A stretch of DNA of 64,000 nucleotides from Aliidongia dinghuensis. GTDB taxonomy: Bacteria > Pseudomonadota > Alphaproteobacteria > ATCC43930 > CGMCC-115725. The notes under the pieces were generated by a model. The model saw nothing but the letters and a program-made list of their open reading frames with translations, had not been told where the DNA came from and did not search any database. The number at the start of each line of letters is the position of its first letter. Positions within the stretch are counted from its first letter, which is position 1. Of this stretch, positions 39,856-51,287 are shown piece after piece. The stretch is taken from assembly GCF_014643535.1 (NCBI RefSeq), contig NZ_BMJQ01000002.1, positions 124,001-188,000 of the forward strand. Direction: 5' to 3'. Made by a program: the position numbers and the translations under genes.

Positions 39856-41181
39856 ATGACGAAACAGCTTCACCTGGGCGCCTTCATGCGGCCCGTCGGC
39901 ATCCATACCGCCTGGTGGCGCTATCCCGGCGCCTATGCGGATGCGAACTTCAACCTGCAGCACCTGACGCGCTTCATCCAGACGCTCGAGCGGGCGCGCT
40001 TCGACGCCTTCTTCATGGCGGACCATCTGGCCGTGCTGAACATGCCGATGGCAGCACTCCGGCGCAGCGGCACCGCCACCTCGTTCGAGCCGCTGACGCT
40101 GCTCTCGGCGCTCGCCATGGTGACCGAGCGGATCGGGCTCATCGCGACCGCGTCGACGACGTTCGACGAGCCCTATCACATCGCCCGGCGCTTCGCCTCG
40201 CTCGACCACATCAGCGGCGGCCGGGCCGGCTGGAATGTGGTCACGACCTCGAACCCGGATGCAGCGCTCAACTTCGGCCTGACCGAGCATGTCGAGCATG
40301 ACGAGCGCTATCGCCGGGCGCGCGAGTTCCACGAGGTCGTGACCGGGCTCTGGGACAGCTGGGCCGACGACGCGTGGCTCAGGGACCAGGAGAGCGGCAT
40401 CTTCTTCGATCCGGCGAAGCTGCACGTGCTCGACCACAAGGGCGAGCACCTGTCGGTGCGCGGGCCGCTCAACATCGCCCGGCCGATCCAGGGCTGGCCG
40501 GTCATCGTCCAGGCGGGTGCCTCCGAGGCGGGCAAGCAGCTCGCGGCCGAGACCGCCGAGGTCATCTTCGGCAGCAGCCGCACGATCGAGGACGGCCGCG
40601 TCTTCTACAAGGACGTGAAGGCGCGCATGCAGGCGCTCGGCCGCGCGCCCGATACGCTCAAGATCCTGCCGGGCGCGCTCGTCGTCGCCGGCCGCACCAA
40701 TGCGGAGGCGCGCGAGAAGAAGGCGCTGCTCGACAGCCTGGTGCATCCGGAGAGCGGCATTCCCAATCTCTCAATTCGGCTCGGCGTCGACGCCTCGGGC
40801 TTCGACCTCGACGCGCCGTTGCCGGACATTCCGCAGACGAACCAGAGCCAGAGCGGCCAGAGCGCGCTCGTAGCGCTGGCCCGACGGGAGAACCTGACCG
40901 TGCGCCAACTCGCTCAGCTGGTCGGCGGCTACGGTGGCCTGCAGATGGTCGGCACCGCCGGCGAGATTGCCGACACGATGCAGGAATGGCTCGAGAGCGA
41001 GGCGTCGGATGGCTTCAACATCATGTTCCCGACCGTGCCGGCCGGGCTCGACGATTTCGCGGACCTGGTCGTGCCGGAACTACAGCGGCGCGGCCTGTTC
41101 CGGCGCGAATACGAGGGCACGACGCTGCGCGACCATCTGGGCCTGAAACGGCCGGAGAACCGGTTCTTCCCCGTCGGCTGA
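39856..41181 (+). CDS. LLM-class flavin-dependent monooxygenase (NtaA/SnaA/DszA type)
   Basis: 441 residues from ATG 39856 (GGGGA upstream). Bacterial luciferase-like TIM barrel with the NtaA/DszA signatures: GAFMRPVGIHTAWWRYPGA, FFMADHLAVLN, SGGRAGWNVVT, QAGASEAGKQLAAE. Members use reduced FMN from a partner reductase to attack amines, sulfones or alkanes. No reductase is adjacent. The gene is followed at 39 bases by a long palindrome before the ROK operon. Confidence 0.88.
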   Translation: MTKQLHLGAFMRPVGIHTAWWRYPGAYADANFNLQHLTRFIQTLERARFDAFFMADHLAVLNMPMAALRRSGTATSFEPLTLLSALAMVTERIGLIATASTTFDEPYHIARRFASLDHISGGRAGWNVVTTSNPDAALNFGLTEHVEHDERYRRAREFHEVVTGLWDSWADDAWLRDQESGIFFDPAKLHVLDHKGEHLSVRGPLNIARPIQGWPVIVQAGASEAGKQLAAETAEVIFGSSRTIEDGRVFYKDVKARMQALGRAPDTLKILPGALVVAGRTNAEAREKKALLDSLVHPESGIPNLSIRLGVDASGFDLDAPLPDIPQTNQSQSGQSALVALARRENLTVRQLAQLVGGYGGLQMVGTAGEIADTMQEWLESEASDGFNIMFPTVPAGLDDFADLVVPELQRRGLFRREYEGTTLRDHLGLKRPENRFFPVG

Positions 41182-41219
41182 CGCCGCCCCTCCCGTCTCC
41201 CGGCTTGACAAGTGCGCCT

Positions 41220-41260
41220 GCGGCACGTTTAATTAAATCACGTTGAATTAAACGTGCCGC
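41220..41260. promoter_or_regulatory. Perfect 15-bp inverted repeat upstream of the ROK operon
   Basis: gcggcacgtttaatt (41220-41234) and aattaaacgtgccgc (41246-41260) are exact complements separated by 11 bases, 37 bases before the ROK start. The AT-rich inner parts (TTTAATT...AATTAAA) resemble NagC/Mlc-type ROK operators, while the GC outer parts would also form a hairpin in RNA. Likely an autoregulatory operator; termination of the upstream gene is an alternative. Confidence 0.65.
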
Positions 41261-41297
41261 TAAGCGGCCGAGCACCGTGACAGGGAGGAAGATCGGC

Positions 41298-42557
41298 ATG
41301 CCTGCGGGGCGCGCCGGCCAAGGGACGAACTCCGTCCAGATCCGGCAATACAACCAGCGTCTTGTTCTGCAGCGCCTGCGCCGCCTGGGCCAGGCGTCGA
41401 AGGCCGACCTTGCGCGCGCCGCCGGATTGACCAACAGCGCCGTCGGCCAGATCGTGGCCGAGCTCGAGGAATTCGGCCTGATCGAGGCGGTCGGCAAGCG
41501 GCACGAAGGCCAGCGCGGCCAGCCCGCGACGCTCTTGAAAATTAATCCCTCGGGTGCCTTCGGCATCGGCGTCCGCATCGATCGCAGCCGGATCGAGACC
41601 GTGCTGGCCGATCTCGGCGGCCGCATCATCGCCCAGCACACCCACGACCTGGACCTGCCGCCGCCCGACCGGACGCTCGAGATCGTGCGCCAGGACGTCG
41701 AAAGCCTGCTCGTGCTCTGCTCGCCGGAAACCCGGCGGCGCGTGACCGGCATCGGGCTCGCCCGGCCGTTCAACCTCGGCAGCTGGCTGCGCTTGCTCGA
41801 TCTCTCGAACGTCGAGAGCCTGCGCGCCTGGGACGAGACGGATTTCGCCGCCGCCCTCGCGCGCGAGACCTCGCTCACGGTGTTCGACGAGAACGACGGT
41901 ACGGCCGCCGCCATCGCCGAGCTGTTCTACGGCGTTGGCCACGCGGCGGACGATTTCCTCTACCTCTTCATCGGGCCCTGCATTGGCGGCGGCCTGGCGC
42001 TCGACGGTGATTGCCGGCGTGGTGAGACCGACAATGCGGGCGACGTCGCCGTCATGCCGGTGGCGCCGTCCGGCCTCGTGTCGGCGCCGGCGCTCGCCGG
42101 CCCGACCGAGATCCTGCTGACGCGCGCCTCGATCAACGCGCTCATCCGGCACCTGCGCCATCATGGGCACGGGGTGGCGGGCCTGGGCGACCTGCCGGGC
42201 CTGATGGCGCGGCATCGCGACCTGGCTCTCGAATGGGTTGAGGATTGCGCGCGCGCACTCGTCGGGCCCATCCTCGCGATGCAGGCGCTGCTCGACGTGC
42301 CGCTGGTCGTGCTCGACAGCGACCTCGACCGGGCGTGGATCGATTTCCTGATCGAACGGACCGACGTGCATCTTGCTGCGGCGGTGGCCGAATCGCGCCG
42401 GCCGCCGCGGCTCGCGGCTGGCAGTTTCGGCGCCTATGCAGGGGCGCTCGGCGCCGCCAGCCTGCCGCTCTTCGTTCATTTCGGACCGCGTGCCGGGCTT
42501 CTGACCGGCGACGTGAGCGCACCGCTTGGAGTCCGCGAGCATGCCTTTCCCGTCTGA
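41298..42557 (+). CDS. ROK-family transcriptional regulator
   Basis: 419 residues from ATG 41298 with GGAGGA upstream; a GTG at 41277 is possible. The N-terminal winged HTH ([20 protein letters not shown]) is followed by a sugar-kinase-like ROK domain ([46 protein letters not shown]). The zinc-binding CxCG cluster of true ROK kinases is not evident, so it is a sensor rather than a kinase. Its 3' end overlaps the ABC ATPase gene by 17 bases, tying regulator and importer together. Confidence 0.88.
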   Translation: MPAGRAGQGTNSVQIRQYNQRLVLQRLRRLGQASKADLARAAGLTNSAVGQIVAELEEFGLIEAVGKRHEGQRGQPATLLKINPSGAFGIGVRIDRSRIETVLADLGGRIIAQHTHDLDLPPPDRTLEIVRQDVESLLVLCSPETRRRVTGIGLARPFNLGSWLRLLDLSNVESLRAWDETDFAAALARETSLTVFDENDGTAAAIAELFYGVGHAADDFLYLFIGPCIGGGLALDGDCRRGETDNAGDVAVMPVAPSGLVSAPALAGPTEILLTRASINALIRHLRHHGHGVAGLGDLPGLMARHRDLALEWVEDCARALVGPILAMQALLDVPLVVLDSDLDRAWIDFLIERTDVHLAAAVAESRRPPRLAAGSFGAYAGALGAASLPLFVHFGPRAGLLTGDVSAPLGVREHAFPV

Positions 42558-44109
42558 ATTCCAAACCGCTCCTTCCCAGCCCATCCTGGAAATGGTGGGC
42601 ATCTCCAAGACATTCCCGGGCGTGAAGGCGCTCCGGGGCGTCGAGCTCCGGGTCTATCCGGGCGAGATCCACGCGCTGATGGGCGAGAACGGTGCCGGCA
42701 AGTCGACGCTGATGAAGGTGCTGGCGGGGGCCTATCGGGCCGATCCGGGCGGTGAGATCCGCATCGCCGGCGACATCGTGCATATCGGCGATCCCTTGGC
42801 CGCCAAGCGGCACGGCATCGCCATCATCTACCAGGAACTGGCGCTCGCGCCGAACCTGACGGTCGCGGAGAACATCTATCTCGGCTGCGAGCTCGGCCGG
42901 ACCGGCCTCATCGACCGCAAGGCGATGGCGGAGGGGGCCCGCGCCGTGCTCGACCGGCTGGGCGCCGGCTTCGGGCCGACGAGCATTGTCGCCGACCTCT
43001 CGATCGCCGAGCGACAACTGGTCGAGATCGCCCGGGCGCTGCACGCGGAATCGAAGATCCTGGTGATGGACGAGCCGACGACGGCCTTGTCCTCGCGCGA
43101 GACCGACGCGCTGTTCGTGCTCATCCGGCGGTTGCGCGCCGAGGGGCTGGCGATCGTCTATATCTCGCACCGCATGGCCGAGGTCTATGAGCTGGCCGAC
43201 CGGGTGACGGTGCTGCGCGACGGCGGCTATGTCGGCAGCCTCGACCGTGGTGCCATCGAGCCCGACGCGATCGTGCGCATGATGGTCGGCCGCGACCTCT
43301 CGTCCTTCTACAAGAAGGAGCATCGCTCGGGCGTCCACAATGATCCGATCCTGACGGTCAAGGACATGGGCGACGGCGTGCGGGTCCACGGCTGCTCGTT
43401 CACGCTGCATGCGGGCGAAGTACTGGGCCTCGCGGGCCTGGTCGGCGCCGGCCGGACCGAGCTGGCGCGCCTCGTCTACGGGGCCGACGAGCGGACGAGC
43501 GGCACGATCGAGCTGGCTGGCCGGCCGGTCGACATCCGCGCGCCGGAGCAGGCGATCGAGGCCGGCCTCGTCTATCTGACCGAAGACCGCAAGGGGCTGG
43601 GCCTGTTCCTCGACATGCCCGTTGCCGCCAACATCAACTTGGGCGTCATCGGCCGGGATGCGAAGTTCGGCGGCCTCATCGACCGCGAGCGCGGCCGGCG
43701 CCGCGCGGCGGGTGCGATCACCGCGTTCGGCATAAGGGTCGCGAGCCCGGCGGTCGAGGTGGGGTCGCTCTCCGGCGGCAACCAGCAGAAGGTCATGCTG
43801 TCGCGCCTGCTCGAGACCAAGCCCAAGGTGCTGATCCTCGATGAGCCGACGCGCGGCGTCGACATCGGCGCCAAGTCCGAGATCTACCGCATCATCGACA
43901 ATCTCGCGAAATCCGGCGTCGGCGTGCTTGTGATCTCGTCCGAGCTGCCGGAGATCGTCGGCATCGCCGACCGCGTCATGGTCATGCGGGAAGGCCGCCT
44001 CGTCGGCGAGGTCGGCGGCGACAGCGGCCGGGCGATCACCCAGGAAAACATCATTGCATTGGCGACCGGTGCCGATCAGGCGCGGATCGCGGAGGGAGGT
44101 ACGGCATGA
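42541..44109 (+). CDS. Sugar ABC transporter, double ATPase subunit (RbsA/FrcA type)
   Basis: 522 residues from ATG 42541 (GGAG upstream). Two ABC domains are fused: the first has Walker [25 protein letters not shown] and Walker B ILVMDEPT. The second has the degenerate A loop [24 protein letters not shown] and [13 protein letters not shown]. This is the architecture of CUT2 importers for pentoses, fructose or galactose. The stop overlaps the permease start (ATGA). Confidence 0.92.
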   Translation: MPFPSEFQTAPSQPILEMVGISKTFPGVKALRGVELRVYPGEIHALMGENGAGKSTLMKVLAGAYRADPGGEIRIAGDIVHIGDPLAAKRHGIAIIYQELALAPNLTVAENIYLGCELGRTGLIDRKAMAEGARAVLDRLGAGFGPTSIVADLSIAERQLVEIARALHAESKILVMDEPTTALSSRETDALFVLIRRLRAEGLAIVYISHRMAEVYELADRVTVLRDGGYVGSLDRGAIEPDAIVRMMVGRDLSSFYKKEHRSGVHNDPILTVKDMGDGVRVHGCSFTLHAGEVLGLAGLVGAGRTELARLVYGADERTSGTIELAGRPVDIRAPEQAIEAGLVYLTEDRKGLGLFLDMPVAANINLGVIGRDAKFGGLIDRERGRRRAAGAITAFGIRVASPAVEVGSLSGGNQQKVMLSRLLETKPKVLILDEPTRGVDIGAKSEIYRIIDNLAKSGVGVLVISSELPEIVGIADRVMVMREGRLVGEVGGDSGRAITQENIIALATGADQARIAEGGTA

Positions 44110-45158
44110 TCGAGAAAAGCGTCCTCGCGACCGGTCCGGACGCCAAGGCCGCCGAGGCGGCGGGCGTGGTGCCGCTGCGGCAGGCCCGTCTCAAGGGCTG
44201 GCTGCGCACCATCGGCATGCTGCCGGTGCTGGTGCTGCTGTGCATCCTGATCCAGGCCGCGACCTTCTATCTGGACGGCGAAGGCCGGTTCCTGAGTGGC
44301 CAGAACCTGTCGATCGTGCTGCAGCAGGCGGCGATCAACATGGTGCTGGGCGCCGGCATGACCTTCGTCATCCTGACCGGCGGCATCGATCTCTCCGTGG
44401 GCTCGATCCTGGCGGCCTCGGCCATGACCGCGGTCATGGCGTCGCTCGGCTACGGCTCGCTCGGCATCGTCGTGGCGCTCGTGACCGGGCTCTTGTTCGG
44501 CGTGCTGAACGGGCTGCTCATCGCCTTCATCCGCCTGCCGCCCTTCATCGTGACCCTGGGCTCGATGACCGCCGTGCGCGGCATCGCGCGCCTGCTCGGC
44601 AACGATACGACCGTGTTCAATCCGGAACTGCCGTTCGCCGGCATCGCGTCGGGCTCGGTGCCGATCGTGCCGGGCTATGTCGCCCTGCCGGGCCTGGCGG
44701 TGATCGCGCTCGTCGTGATCCTCGCATCCTGGTTCATTCTGCGCCGCACCGTGCTGGGCGTGCGCATCTACGCGGTCGGCGGCAACCCGGACGCGGCCCG
44801 GCTCTCGGGCATCAAGGTCTGGGCCGTGCTCCTGTTCGTCTATGCGACGTCGGGCCTCTTGGCAGGCCTGGGCGGCGCCATGTCTGCGGCGCGGCTCTAT
44901 GCCGCGAACGGCCTGCAGCTGGGCCAGTCCTACGAGCTCGACGCGATCGCGGCGGTGATCCTGGGCGGTACCAGCTTCGTCGGCGGCATCGGCTCGATCT
45001 GGGGCACGCTCATCGGCGCGCTCATCATCGCGGTGCTGTCGAACGGGCTCATCCTGCTCGGCGTCTCCGACATCTGGCAATTGATCGTCAAGGGCATCGT
45101 CATCATCGGCGCCGTCGCCCTCGACCGGTATCGTCTGCGCGGCAGCGCGCGCACCTGA
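44106..45158 (+). CDS. Sugar ABC transporter permease (RbsC/FrcC type)
   Basis: 350 residues with eight to ten membrane helices. The CUT2 permease marks are [50 protein letters not shown] and the coupling-helix/porter loop [20 protein letters not shown]. It forms the homodimeric channel for the sugar captured by the following binding protein. Confidence 0.92.
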   Translation: MIEKSVLATGPDAKAAEAAGVVPLRQARLKGWLRTIGMLPVLVLLCILIQAATFYLDGEGRFLSGQNLSIVLQQAAINMVLGAGMTFVILTGGIDLSVGSILAASAMTAVMASLGYGSLGIVVALVTGLLFGVLNGLLIAFIRLPPFIVTLGSMTAVRGIARLLGNDTTVFNPELPFAGIASGSVPIVPGYVALPGLAVIALVVILASWFILRRTVLGVRIYAVGGNPDAARLSGIKVWAVLLFVYATSGLLAGLGGAMSAARLYAANGLQLGQSYELDAIAAVILGGTSFVGGIGSIWGTLIGALIIAVLSNGLILLGVSDIWQLIVKGIVIIGAVALDRYRLRGSART

Positions 45159-45247
45159 CACCCCGCACCTTTGACGGTGTCGTCGGCCGTAATGGTCTCG
45201 GCCGGCCCCGTCCGCTGCAATCCAACGAAGACCAGGGAGGATGAAGC

Positions 45248-46171
45248 TTGAAACACCTGCTGCTCGCCGGTGCCGCCATGGCGCTGGCCCTCGGCTCGGC
45301 CGAGGCCAAGGACCTGAAGTCGGTCGGCATTACCTTGGGCTCGCTCGGCAACCCCTATTTCGTGACGCTCGCCAAGGGCGCCGAAGCCAAGGCCAAGGAG
45401 ATCAACCCGTCGGTCAAGGTGAACTCGGTCTCGGCCGACTATGACCTGAACAAGCAGTTCACCCAGGTCGACAATTTCATCGCCGCCGGGGTCGATCTCA
45501 TCCTGATCAACGCGGTCGATCCGAAGGCGATCGAGCCCGCGATCAAGAAGGCGCACGCCGCCGGCGTCACGGTGGTCGCGGTCGATGTCACCGCGTCCGG
45601 TGCAGACGCCACGGTGCAGACCAACAACGTCCAGGCGGGCGAGCTTTCCTGCCAGTACCTGGCTGACAAGCTGGGCGGCAAGGGCGACGTCGTCATCGAG
45701 AACGGCCCGCAGGTCTCGGCTGTGATCGACCGGGTCACCGGCTGCAAGCAGGTCTTCGCGAAATATCCGGGCATCAAGGTCCTATCGTCGGACCAGGACG
45801 CCAAGGGCTCGCGCGACGGCGGCCTCAACATCATGCAGGGCTATCTCACGCGCTACCCGAAGCTCGACGGCGTCTTCGCCATCAACGATCCGCAGGCGAT
45901 CGGCAGCGATCTCGCGGCGAAGCAACTGAAGCGCGCGAACATCGTGATCACCTCGGTCGACGGCGCGCCGGACATCGAGAGCGCGCTCAAGTCCGACACG
46001 CTCATCCAGGCCTCGTCGAGCCAGGACCCCTATGCCATGGCGCAGCAGGCGGTCGCGATCGGCTATGACGTGATGAATGGCAAGAAGCCGGCGGACGCCA
46101 CCGTCCTCTTGAAGCCGACGCTCGTCACCCGCGACAACGTCAAGGACTACAAGGGCTGGACCTCGCGCTGA
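45248..46171 (+). CDS. Periplasmic sugar-binding protein (RbsB/FrcB type)
   Basis: 307 residues from a TTG start that has GGAGG 8 bases upstream; an ATG at 45241 is out of frame. A short signal peptide (HLLLAGAAMALALGSAEA) is followed by the type I binding fold: GITLGSLGNPYFVTLAKGAE, NAVDPKAIEPAIKKAHAAGV, GVFAINDPQAIGSDLA. CUT2 family; fructose- or ribose-like substrate is plausible. Last gene of the ROK operon, ended by a hairpin. Confidence 0.9.
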   Translation: MKHLLLAGAAMALALGSAEAKDLKSVGITLGSLGNPYFVTLAKGAEAKAKEINPSVKVNSVSADYDLNKQFTQVDNFIAAGVDLILINAVDPKAIEPAIKKAHAAGVTVVAVDVTASGADATVQTNNVQAGELSCQYLADKLGGKGDVVIENGPQVSAVIDRVTGCKQVFAKYPGIKVLSSDQDAKGSRDGGLNIMQGYLTRYPKLDGVFAINDPQAIGSDLAAKQLKRANIVITSVDGAPDIESALKSDTLIQASSSQDPYAMAQQAVAIGYDVMNGKKPADATVLLKPTLVTRDNVKDYKGWTSR

Positions 46172-46182
46172 TCGTCTGAGGA

Positions 46183-46208
46183 CCCTCTCCCGCGAGAGCG
46201 GGAGAGGG
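46183..46208. terminator. Bidirectional hairpin between convergent operons
   Basis: ccctctcccgc (46183-46193) and gcgggagaggg (46198-46208) are exact complements around gaga, 11 bases after the binding protein stop and 11 bases before the mannitol dehydrogenase stop on the other strand. This sequence type is also seen as a dispersed intergenic repeat in some high-GC proteobacteria; only one copy was noticed here. Confidence 0.65.
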
Positions 46209-46219
46209 AACGTCTCTTC

Positions 46220-47701
46220 TCAGAAACCCAGTTCCCGCTCGGCACGCTCAAGCGTCTTGGCGGCGCCGACGGCGTAGAGCGAGGCCAGCCATTTCCCGAC
46301 GGTCGCGATGAAGGTGCCGTCGCGGCCGAGTTCGCCGAACAGCCGCTCGATGCCGAGCATCGGCCGCGGGTCGGCGCCGCCTTCGATCGCCTTCGCTCGC
46401 AGCAGGTCGGCCAGCGGATGGCGGATCTCGATGGGCTGGCCCTGCTCGTCCTCACCCCGCATCCGGCGCAGCCAGGATGCCAGCGCCAGCGCCAGCAGCT
46501 CGACGCCGCCGCCGGTCTTGACCCTGTCGCGGATCGGATCGACCAGCACGTTGAGCGGCGCGTCGGTATTCACCCGCTCGACCGTGTCCTTGATGGTCGG
46601 ATTGGCGAAGCGCTCGACGAGCGTCGCCTTGTAATGCGCAAGATCGATGCCCGGCACCGGCGGCAGCGTCGGCCCGGTCTCGCGGTCCATCAGCGCCTCC
46701 ATGTAGCGCCGCAGCCGCGCGTCGCGCATCGTCTCATCGATGTAGCCGTAGCCGGCGAGCCGGCCGAGGCCGGCGACCGCCAGATGGCTCGCGTTCAACA
46801 GGCGCAGCTTCATGAATTCATAGGGCGCCACGTCGGCGACGAACTGCGCGCCGACCCGGTCCCAGTCCGGGCGGCCGGCGGCGAAATCATCCTCGATGAC
46901 CCATTGGGTGAAGGTCTCGGAGAACACCGGCCAATGGTCGAGGATGCCGTAGTGCTCGGCGAGCGCCGCCGTGTCTTCGGGTGCCGTCACCGGCGTGATC
47001 CGGTCGACCATCGTGTTGGGGAAGCGGGCATGCGTCTCGATCCAGCGGGCGAGCGCCGGATCGCGCCGGCCGGCGAAATCCAGCACGGCCGCGCGCAGCA
47101 CATTGCCGTTGTGCTGGATGTTGTCGCAGGTCATGGCGGTGAAGGCCGGCCGGCCCGCCGCCATCCGGCGGCGATAGGCCTCGGTGATGATGCCGACGGC
47201 GCTCAGCGGCTGCGCAGGGTCGGCGAGATCGGCCGCGATGCGTGGATGGTCGGGGTCGAGCTGTTTGGTCGCGGGATTGAGGCAATAGCCGTTTTCGGTC
47301 ACGGTCAGGCTGACGATGCGGATCTCCGGCCGGTCGATCGCGGCGAGCAGCGCCGCCGACGAATCCGCGGCATGGATGACCTCCGGAATGGCGCCGATCA
47401 CCGTCACGGTCTCCGCCGTGCCGCTGCGCTCGACGAGCGTATAGAGCCCGTTCTGTGGTGTCAGTGCGTCGTACATGCGCCGGTCGGCCGGCAGCAGTCC
47501 GGCGCCGACGATGCCCCAGCCAAGCGCTGCCGGGTCGAGCGTCATCAGGTCATGGGTGAAGCGCGCCATGTGCGCCCGGTGGAAGCCGCCCAGGCCCAGA
47601 TGCACGATGCCGGGCACGACCTGGGCCGGGTCATAGGCCGGCCGTTGGATGCCGGGGCCGAGGCGGCCGAGGTTGGCGCGGGTGAGCGGAAGCTTTTCCA
47701 T
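46220..47701 (-). CDS. mtlK: Mannitol 2-dehydrogenase (long-chain polyol dehydrogenase)
   Basis: 493 residues, the usual length. Marks: VHLGLGGFHRAHMARFTHDL for the NAD loop, TVTENGYCLN, TCDNIQHNGNVLR, FPNTMVDRITP and the catalytic KLRLLNASHLAVAGLG with the active-site Lys/Asn/His. It oxidises D-mannitol to fructose and often D-sorbitol and D-arabitol. Last gene of the polyol operon, feeding the fructokinase and xylulokinase encoded just upstream. Confidence 0.92.
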   Translation of the reverse strand: MEKLPLTRANLGRLGPGIQRPAYDPAQVVPGIVHLGLGGFHRAHMARFTHDLMTLDPAALGWGIVGAGLLPADRRMYDALTPQNGLYTLVERSGTAETVTVIGAIPEVIHAADSSAALLAAIDRPEIRIVSLTVTENGYCLNPATKQLDPDHPRIAADLADPAQPLSAVGIITEAYRRRMAAGRPAFTAMTCDNIQHNGNVLRAAVLDFAGRRDPALARWIETHARFPNTMVDRITPVTAPEDTAALAEHYGILDHWPVFSETFTQWVIEDDFAAGRPDWDRVGAQFVADVAPYEFMKLRLLNASHLAVAGLGRLAGYGYIDETMRDARLRRYMEALMDRETGPTLPPVPGIDLAHYKATLVERFANPTIKDTVERVNTDAPLNVLVDPIRDRVKTGGGVELLALALASWLRRMRGEDEQGQPIEIRHPLADLLRAKAIEGGADPRPMLGIERLFGELGRDGTFIATVGKWLASLYAVGAAKTLERAERELGF

Positions 47702-47738
47702 GAGTAAACGGGTCCTGGGAATTCTTGGGAGGCAAGGT

Positions 47739-49193
47739 TCAGGCGAGCGCGGTCCTGACGGCGGCGCCGAGCTGGCGATAGCGCGTGATGCGCTGGGCAT
47801 AGGCCTCGGCCAAGCCCGGATCGGGCGCGATGGTCTCGAGCCGCTTGGGCGGCGTGCAGACCGCGGCCGGGTCCTCGCCCGTAACCGCAAGCCGGGCGAG
47901 GCGGGCGGCCCCGAAGGCGCCGCCATGCTCGCCGTCGGTGAGCCGGTTGAGCGGGATACCGAGTGCCGCGGCCAGGATCTCGATCCACAGGCGGGAGCGC
48001 GAGCCGCCGCCCACGACATCTGCGTCGCGGATCTTGATGCCGGCTTGGGCGAGCGCGTCGAGACAGTCGCGGAACGAGAAGGCGACGCCCTCGAGCACGG
48101 CCCGTGTCAGCGTGGCCCGGCTCGTCTGGTGCGACAGGCCGGCGAAGGCGCCGCGCACCGTGCCGTCGTTGAGCGGCGTCCGCTCGCCGGAGAGGTAGGG
48201 CAGGAACCAAGCGGCGCTCGGTCCGGCAGAAGGATCGATTTCAGCGAGCAAGGCCGCTTCCGGGTGGCCGCTGACCCCGGCCCACCAGGCGAGCGAGGCG
48301 GCGGCCGACAGGGTGACGCCCATCTCCTGCCACAGGCCGGGCAGCGCATGGCAGAAGCTGTGGACCGCGGCCGCCGGATAGGGCGCGAAGTGATCCGTTG
48401 TGACCGAAAGCACGCCCGAGGTGCCGAGCGACAGGAAGGCATCGCCCGGCCGGACCGCGCCGAGCCCGACCGCGCTCGCCGCATTGTCGCCGGCGCCCCC
48501 GGCCAGGAGCGGCGGCCGCGCCATGCCCCAGCGCTGGGCAAGCTCGGCCTTGAGCGTGCCGGCGGGCCTGGCACCTTCGACCAGGCGCGGCATGGCCTGG
48601 CGGTCGAGGCCGGTTGCGGCGAGTGCTGCGTCCGACCAGTCGCGCGTGGCGCCGTCGAGCCACAGCGTGCCCGAGGCGTCGGACATGTCCTCGATCGCCT
48701 CGCCGGTCAGGCGATAGCGGATATAGGCCTTGGGCAGCAGCATCCGGGCGAGCTGGGCGAAGACGTCGGGCTCGTGCCGGCGCACCCAGAGCAGCTTCGG
48801 CGCGGTGAAGCCCGGCATGGCGAGATTGCCGGTCACGTCGTGGAGCTGCGGGAAGATCTCTTCCAGCTCGCGGCACTCCCGGGTCGACCTTGTGTCGTTC
48901 CACAGGATGCATGGGCGCAGCACCCGGCCGTTGCGGTCGGTGAGCACGGCGCCGTGCATCTGGCCGCAGAGCCCAAGGCCGGCGACCGCCGCCAGCTCGC
49001 GGGGATGGGCCGCCTTGAGCGCATCGACGGCACCCAGCATCGCCTGCCACCAGGCTTCGGGGTCTTGCTCGCTCCAGCCAGGCGCGGGGCTCGCGGCGGT
49101 GAGCGCCACGGCGGCATGGCCGACGATGCGTTGTTCTTCGTCGACCAGCAGGGCCTTGACCGACGAGGTGCCGAAATCAAGCCCGAGGAACAT
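47739..49193 (-). CDS. xylB: Xylulokinase
   Basis: 484 residues, as in E. coli XylB, from ATG 49193 (GGAGG upstream); it overlaps the end of the fructokinase gene by 17 bases. FGGY family: FLGLDFGTSSVKALLVD, GQMHGAV, WNDTRS, GGAGDNAASAVGLG, SLGTSGVLSV and PYLSGERTPLND. It phosphorylates D-xylulose to xylulose 5-phosphate. With a long-chain polyol dehydrogenase it would handle D-arabitol or xylitol. Confidence 0.92.
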   Translation of the reverse strand: MFLGLDFGTSSVKALLVDEEQRIVGHAAVALTAASPAPGWSEQDPEAWWQAMLGAVDALKAAHPRELAAVAGLGLCGQMHGAVLTDRNGRVLRPCILWNDTRSTRECRELEEIFPQLHDVTGNLAMPGFTAPKLLWVRRHEPDVFAQLARMLLPKAYIRYRLTGEAIEDMSDASGTLWLDGATRDWSDAALAATGLDRQAMPRLVEGARPAGTLKAELAQRWGMARPPLLAGGAGDNAASAVGLGAVRPGDAFLSLGTSGVLSVTTDHFAPYPAAAVHSFCHALPGLWQEMGVTLSAAASLAWWAGVSGHPEAALLAEIDPSAGPSAAWFLPYLSGERTPLNDGTVRGAFAGLSHQTSRATLTRAVLEGVAFSFRDCLDALAQAGIKIRDADVVGGGSRSRLWIEILAAALGIPLNRLTDGEHGGAFGAARLARLAVTGEDPAAVCTPPKRLETIAPDPGLAEAYAQRITRYRQLGAAVRTALA

Positions 49194-50136
49194 CGGCGCC
49201 TCCGGCCAGCAGCGCCTCGACCTCTGCCCGGCGCGGCAGGTCGGCGCCGCGGCGCATGCAGGTGAGGGCGGCCGCGCCGATGGCATAGTCGATGAGGTCG
49301 GCAAGGGCCTCGAGCTCGAGGCCGGCGAGCGCCGGCCGACTCAGCAGGTTTTTCTGGGCCAGCCGCGCCAGCAGGGCGGCATGGAACGTGTCGCCCGCGC
49401 CGACGGTATCGATGACCGGGACGGCGCGGCCCGGCCGATGCAGCCGGTGCTGCCGGTGATAGGCGGTGGCGCCGGCCGCCCCGTCGGTCACGACGACCAG
49501 CCGGGCGCCGCCCGCCAGTTGCTCCGCGGCCCAGGCGTCCGGCTCGGCATCGAAGGCGATCGCGAGATCCTCGCGGCTCAGCTTGATGATCGCCGCCGTC
49601 CGCGCGAAGCGTTCGAAGCGCTGGCGCCACAGGTCGAGATCGCCGATGAGGCTTGGCCGCAGGTTCGGGTCGAGACTGACGACCAGCCGGCCCGCCGCGC
49701 GCTCGGCGAGCGTCAGCAAGGTCGAGCCAACGGGCTCGACCGCGATCGGGTAGGAACCGAGTGCCACCGCCGTGATGCCGGCGTCGATCGGCGGCAGGTC
49801 GGCGGGCTCGAGATCGCGCTCGGCGCAATCGATGCTGTGAAAGCCGTAGCTCGGCTGGCCCTCAGCGTCGGTCGAGACCACGGCAAGCGGCGTCGGCTGC
49901 TGGCTCAGCTTCAGGAACCGCGTGTCGACGCCCTCGCGCTCGAGCGCGTCCGCCAGGAACCGGCCGAACCGGTCGGTCGAGATGCCGCCCAGAAAGCCGA
50001 CCGGCGTTCCGAGCCGCGCCAAGCCCAGCGCCACATTGAACTGCGAACCGCCGACAATGGCGCGCGCGGCCAGGGCCTGGCCGTCGGGCTCGCCCGCGAA
50101 CAGGTCGATCAGCGCTTCGCCGCACACGAGGATCAT
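49177..50136 (-). CDS. PfkB-family sugar kinase, probable fructokinase
   Basis: 319 residues from ATG 50136 (GAGG upstream). Ribokinase-like fold: ILVCGEALIDLFAG, GGSQFNVALGLARLG, SLDPNLRPSLIGD and the anion-hole/catalytic-base DTVGAGDTFHAALLARL near the C-terminus. In this operon it should convert fructose from the mannitol/sorbitol dehydrogenase step to fructose phosphate. Exact specificity is inferred from context. Confidence 0.88.
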   Translation of the reverse strand: MILVCGEALIDLFAGEPDGQALAARAIVGGSQFNVALGLARLGTPVGFLGGISTDRFGRFLADALEREGVDTRFLKLSQQPTPLAVVSTDAEGQPSYGFHSIDCAERDLEPADLPPIDAGITAVALGSYPIAVEPVGSTLLTLAERAAGRLVVSLDPNLRPSLIGDLDLWRQRFERFARTAAIIKLSREDLAIAFDAEPDAWAAEQLAGGARLVVVTDGAAGATAYHRQHRLHRPGRAVPVIDTVGAGDTFHAALLARLAQKNLLSRPALAGLELEALADLIDYAIGAAALTCMRRGADLPRRAEVEALLAGGADVPRA

Positions 50137-50146
50137 CGGTTGGACC

Positions 50147-51277
<1,131 letters not shown>

Positions 51278-51287
51278 GAACGGGTTC

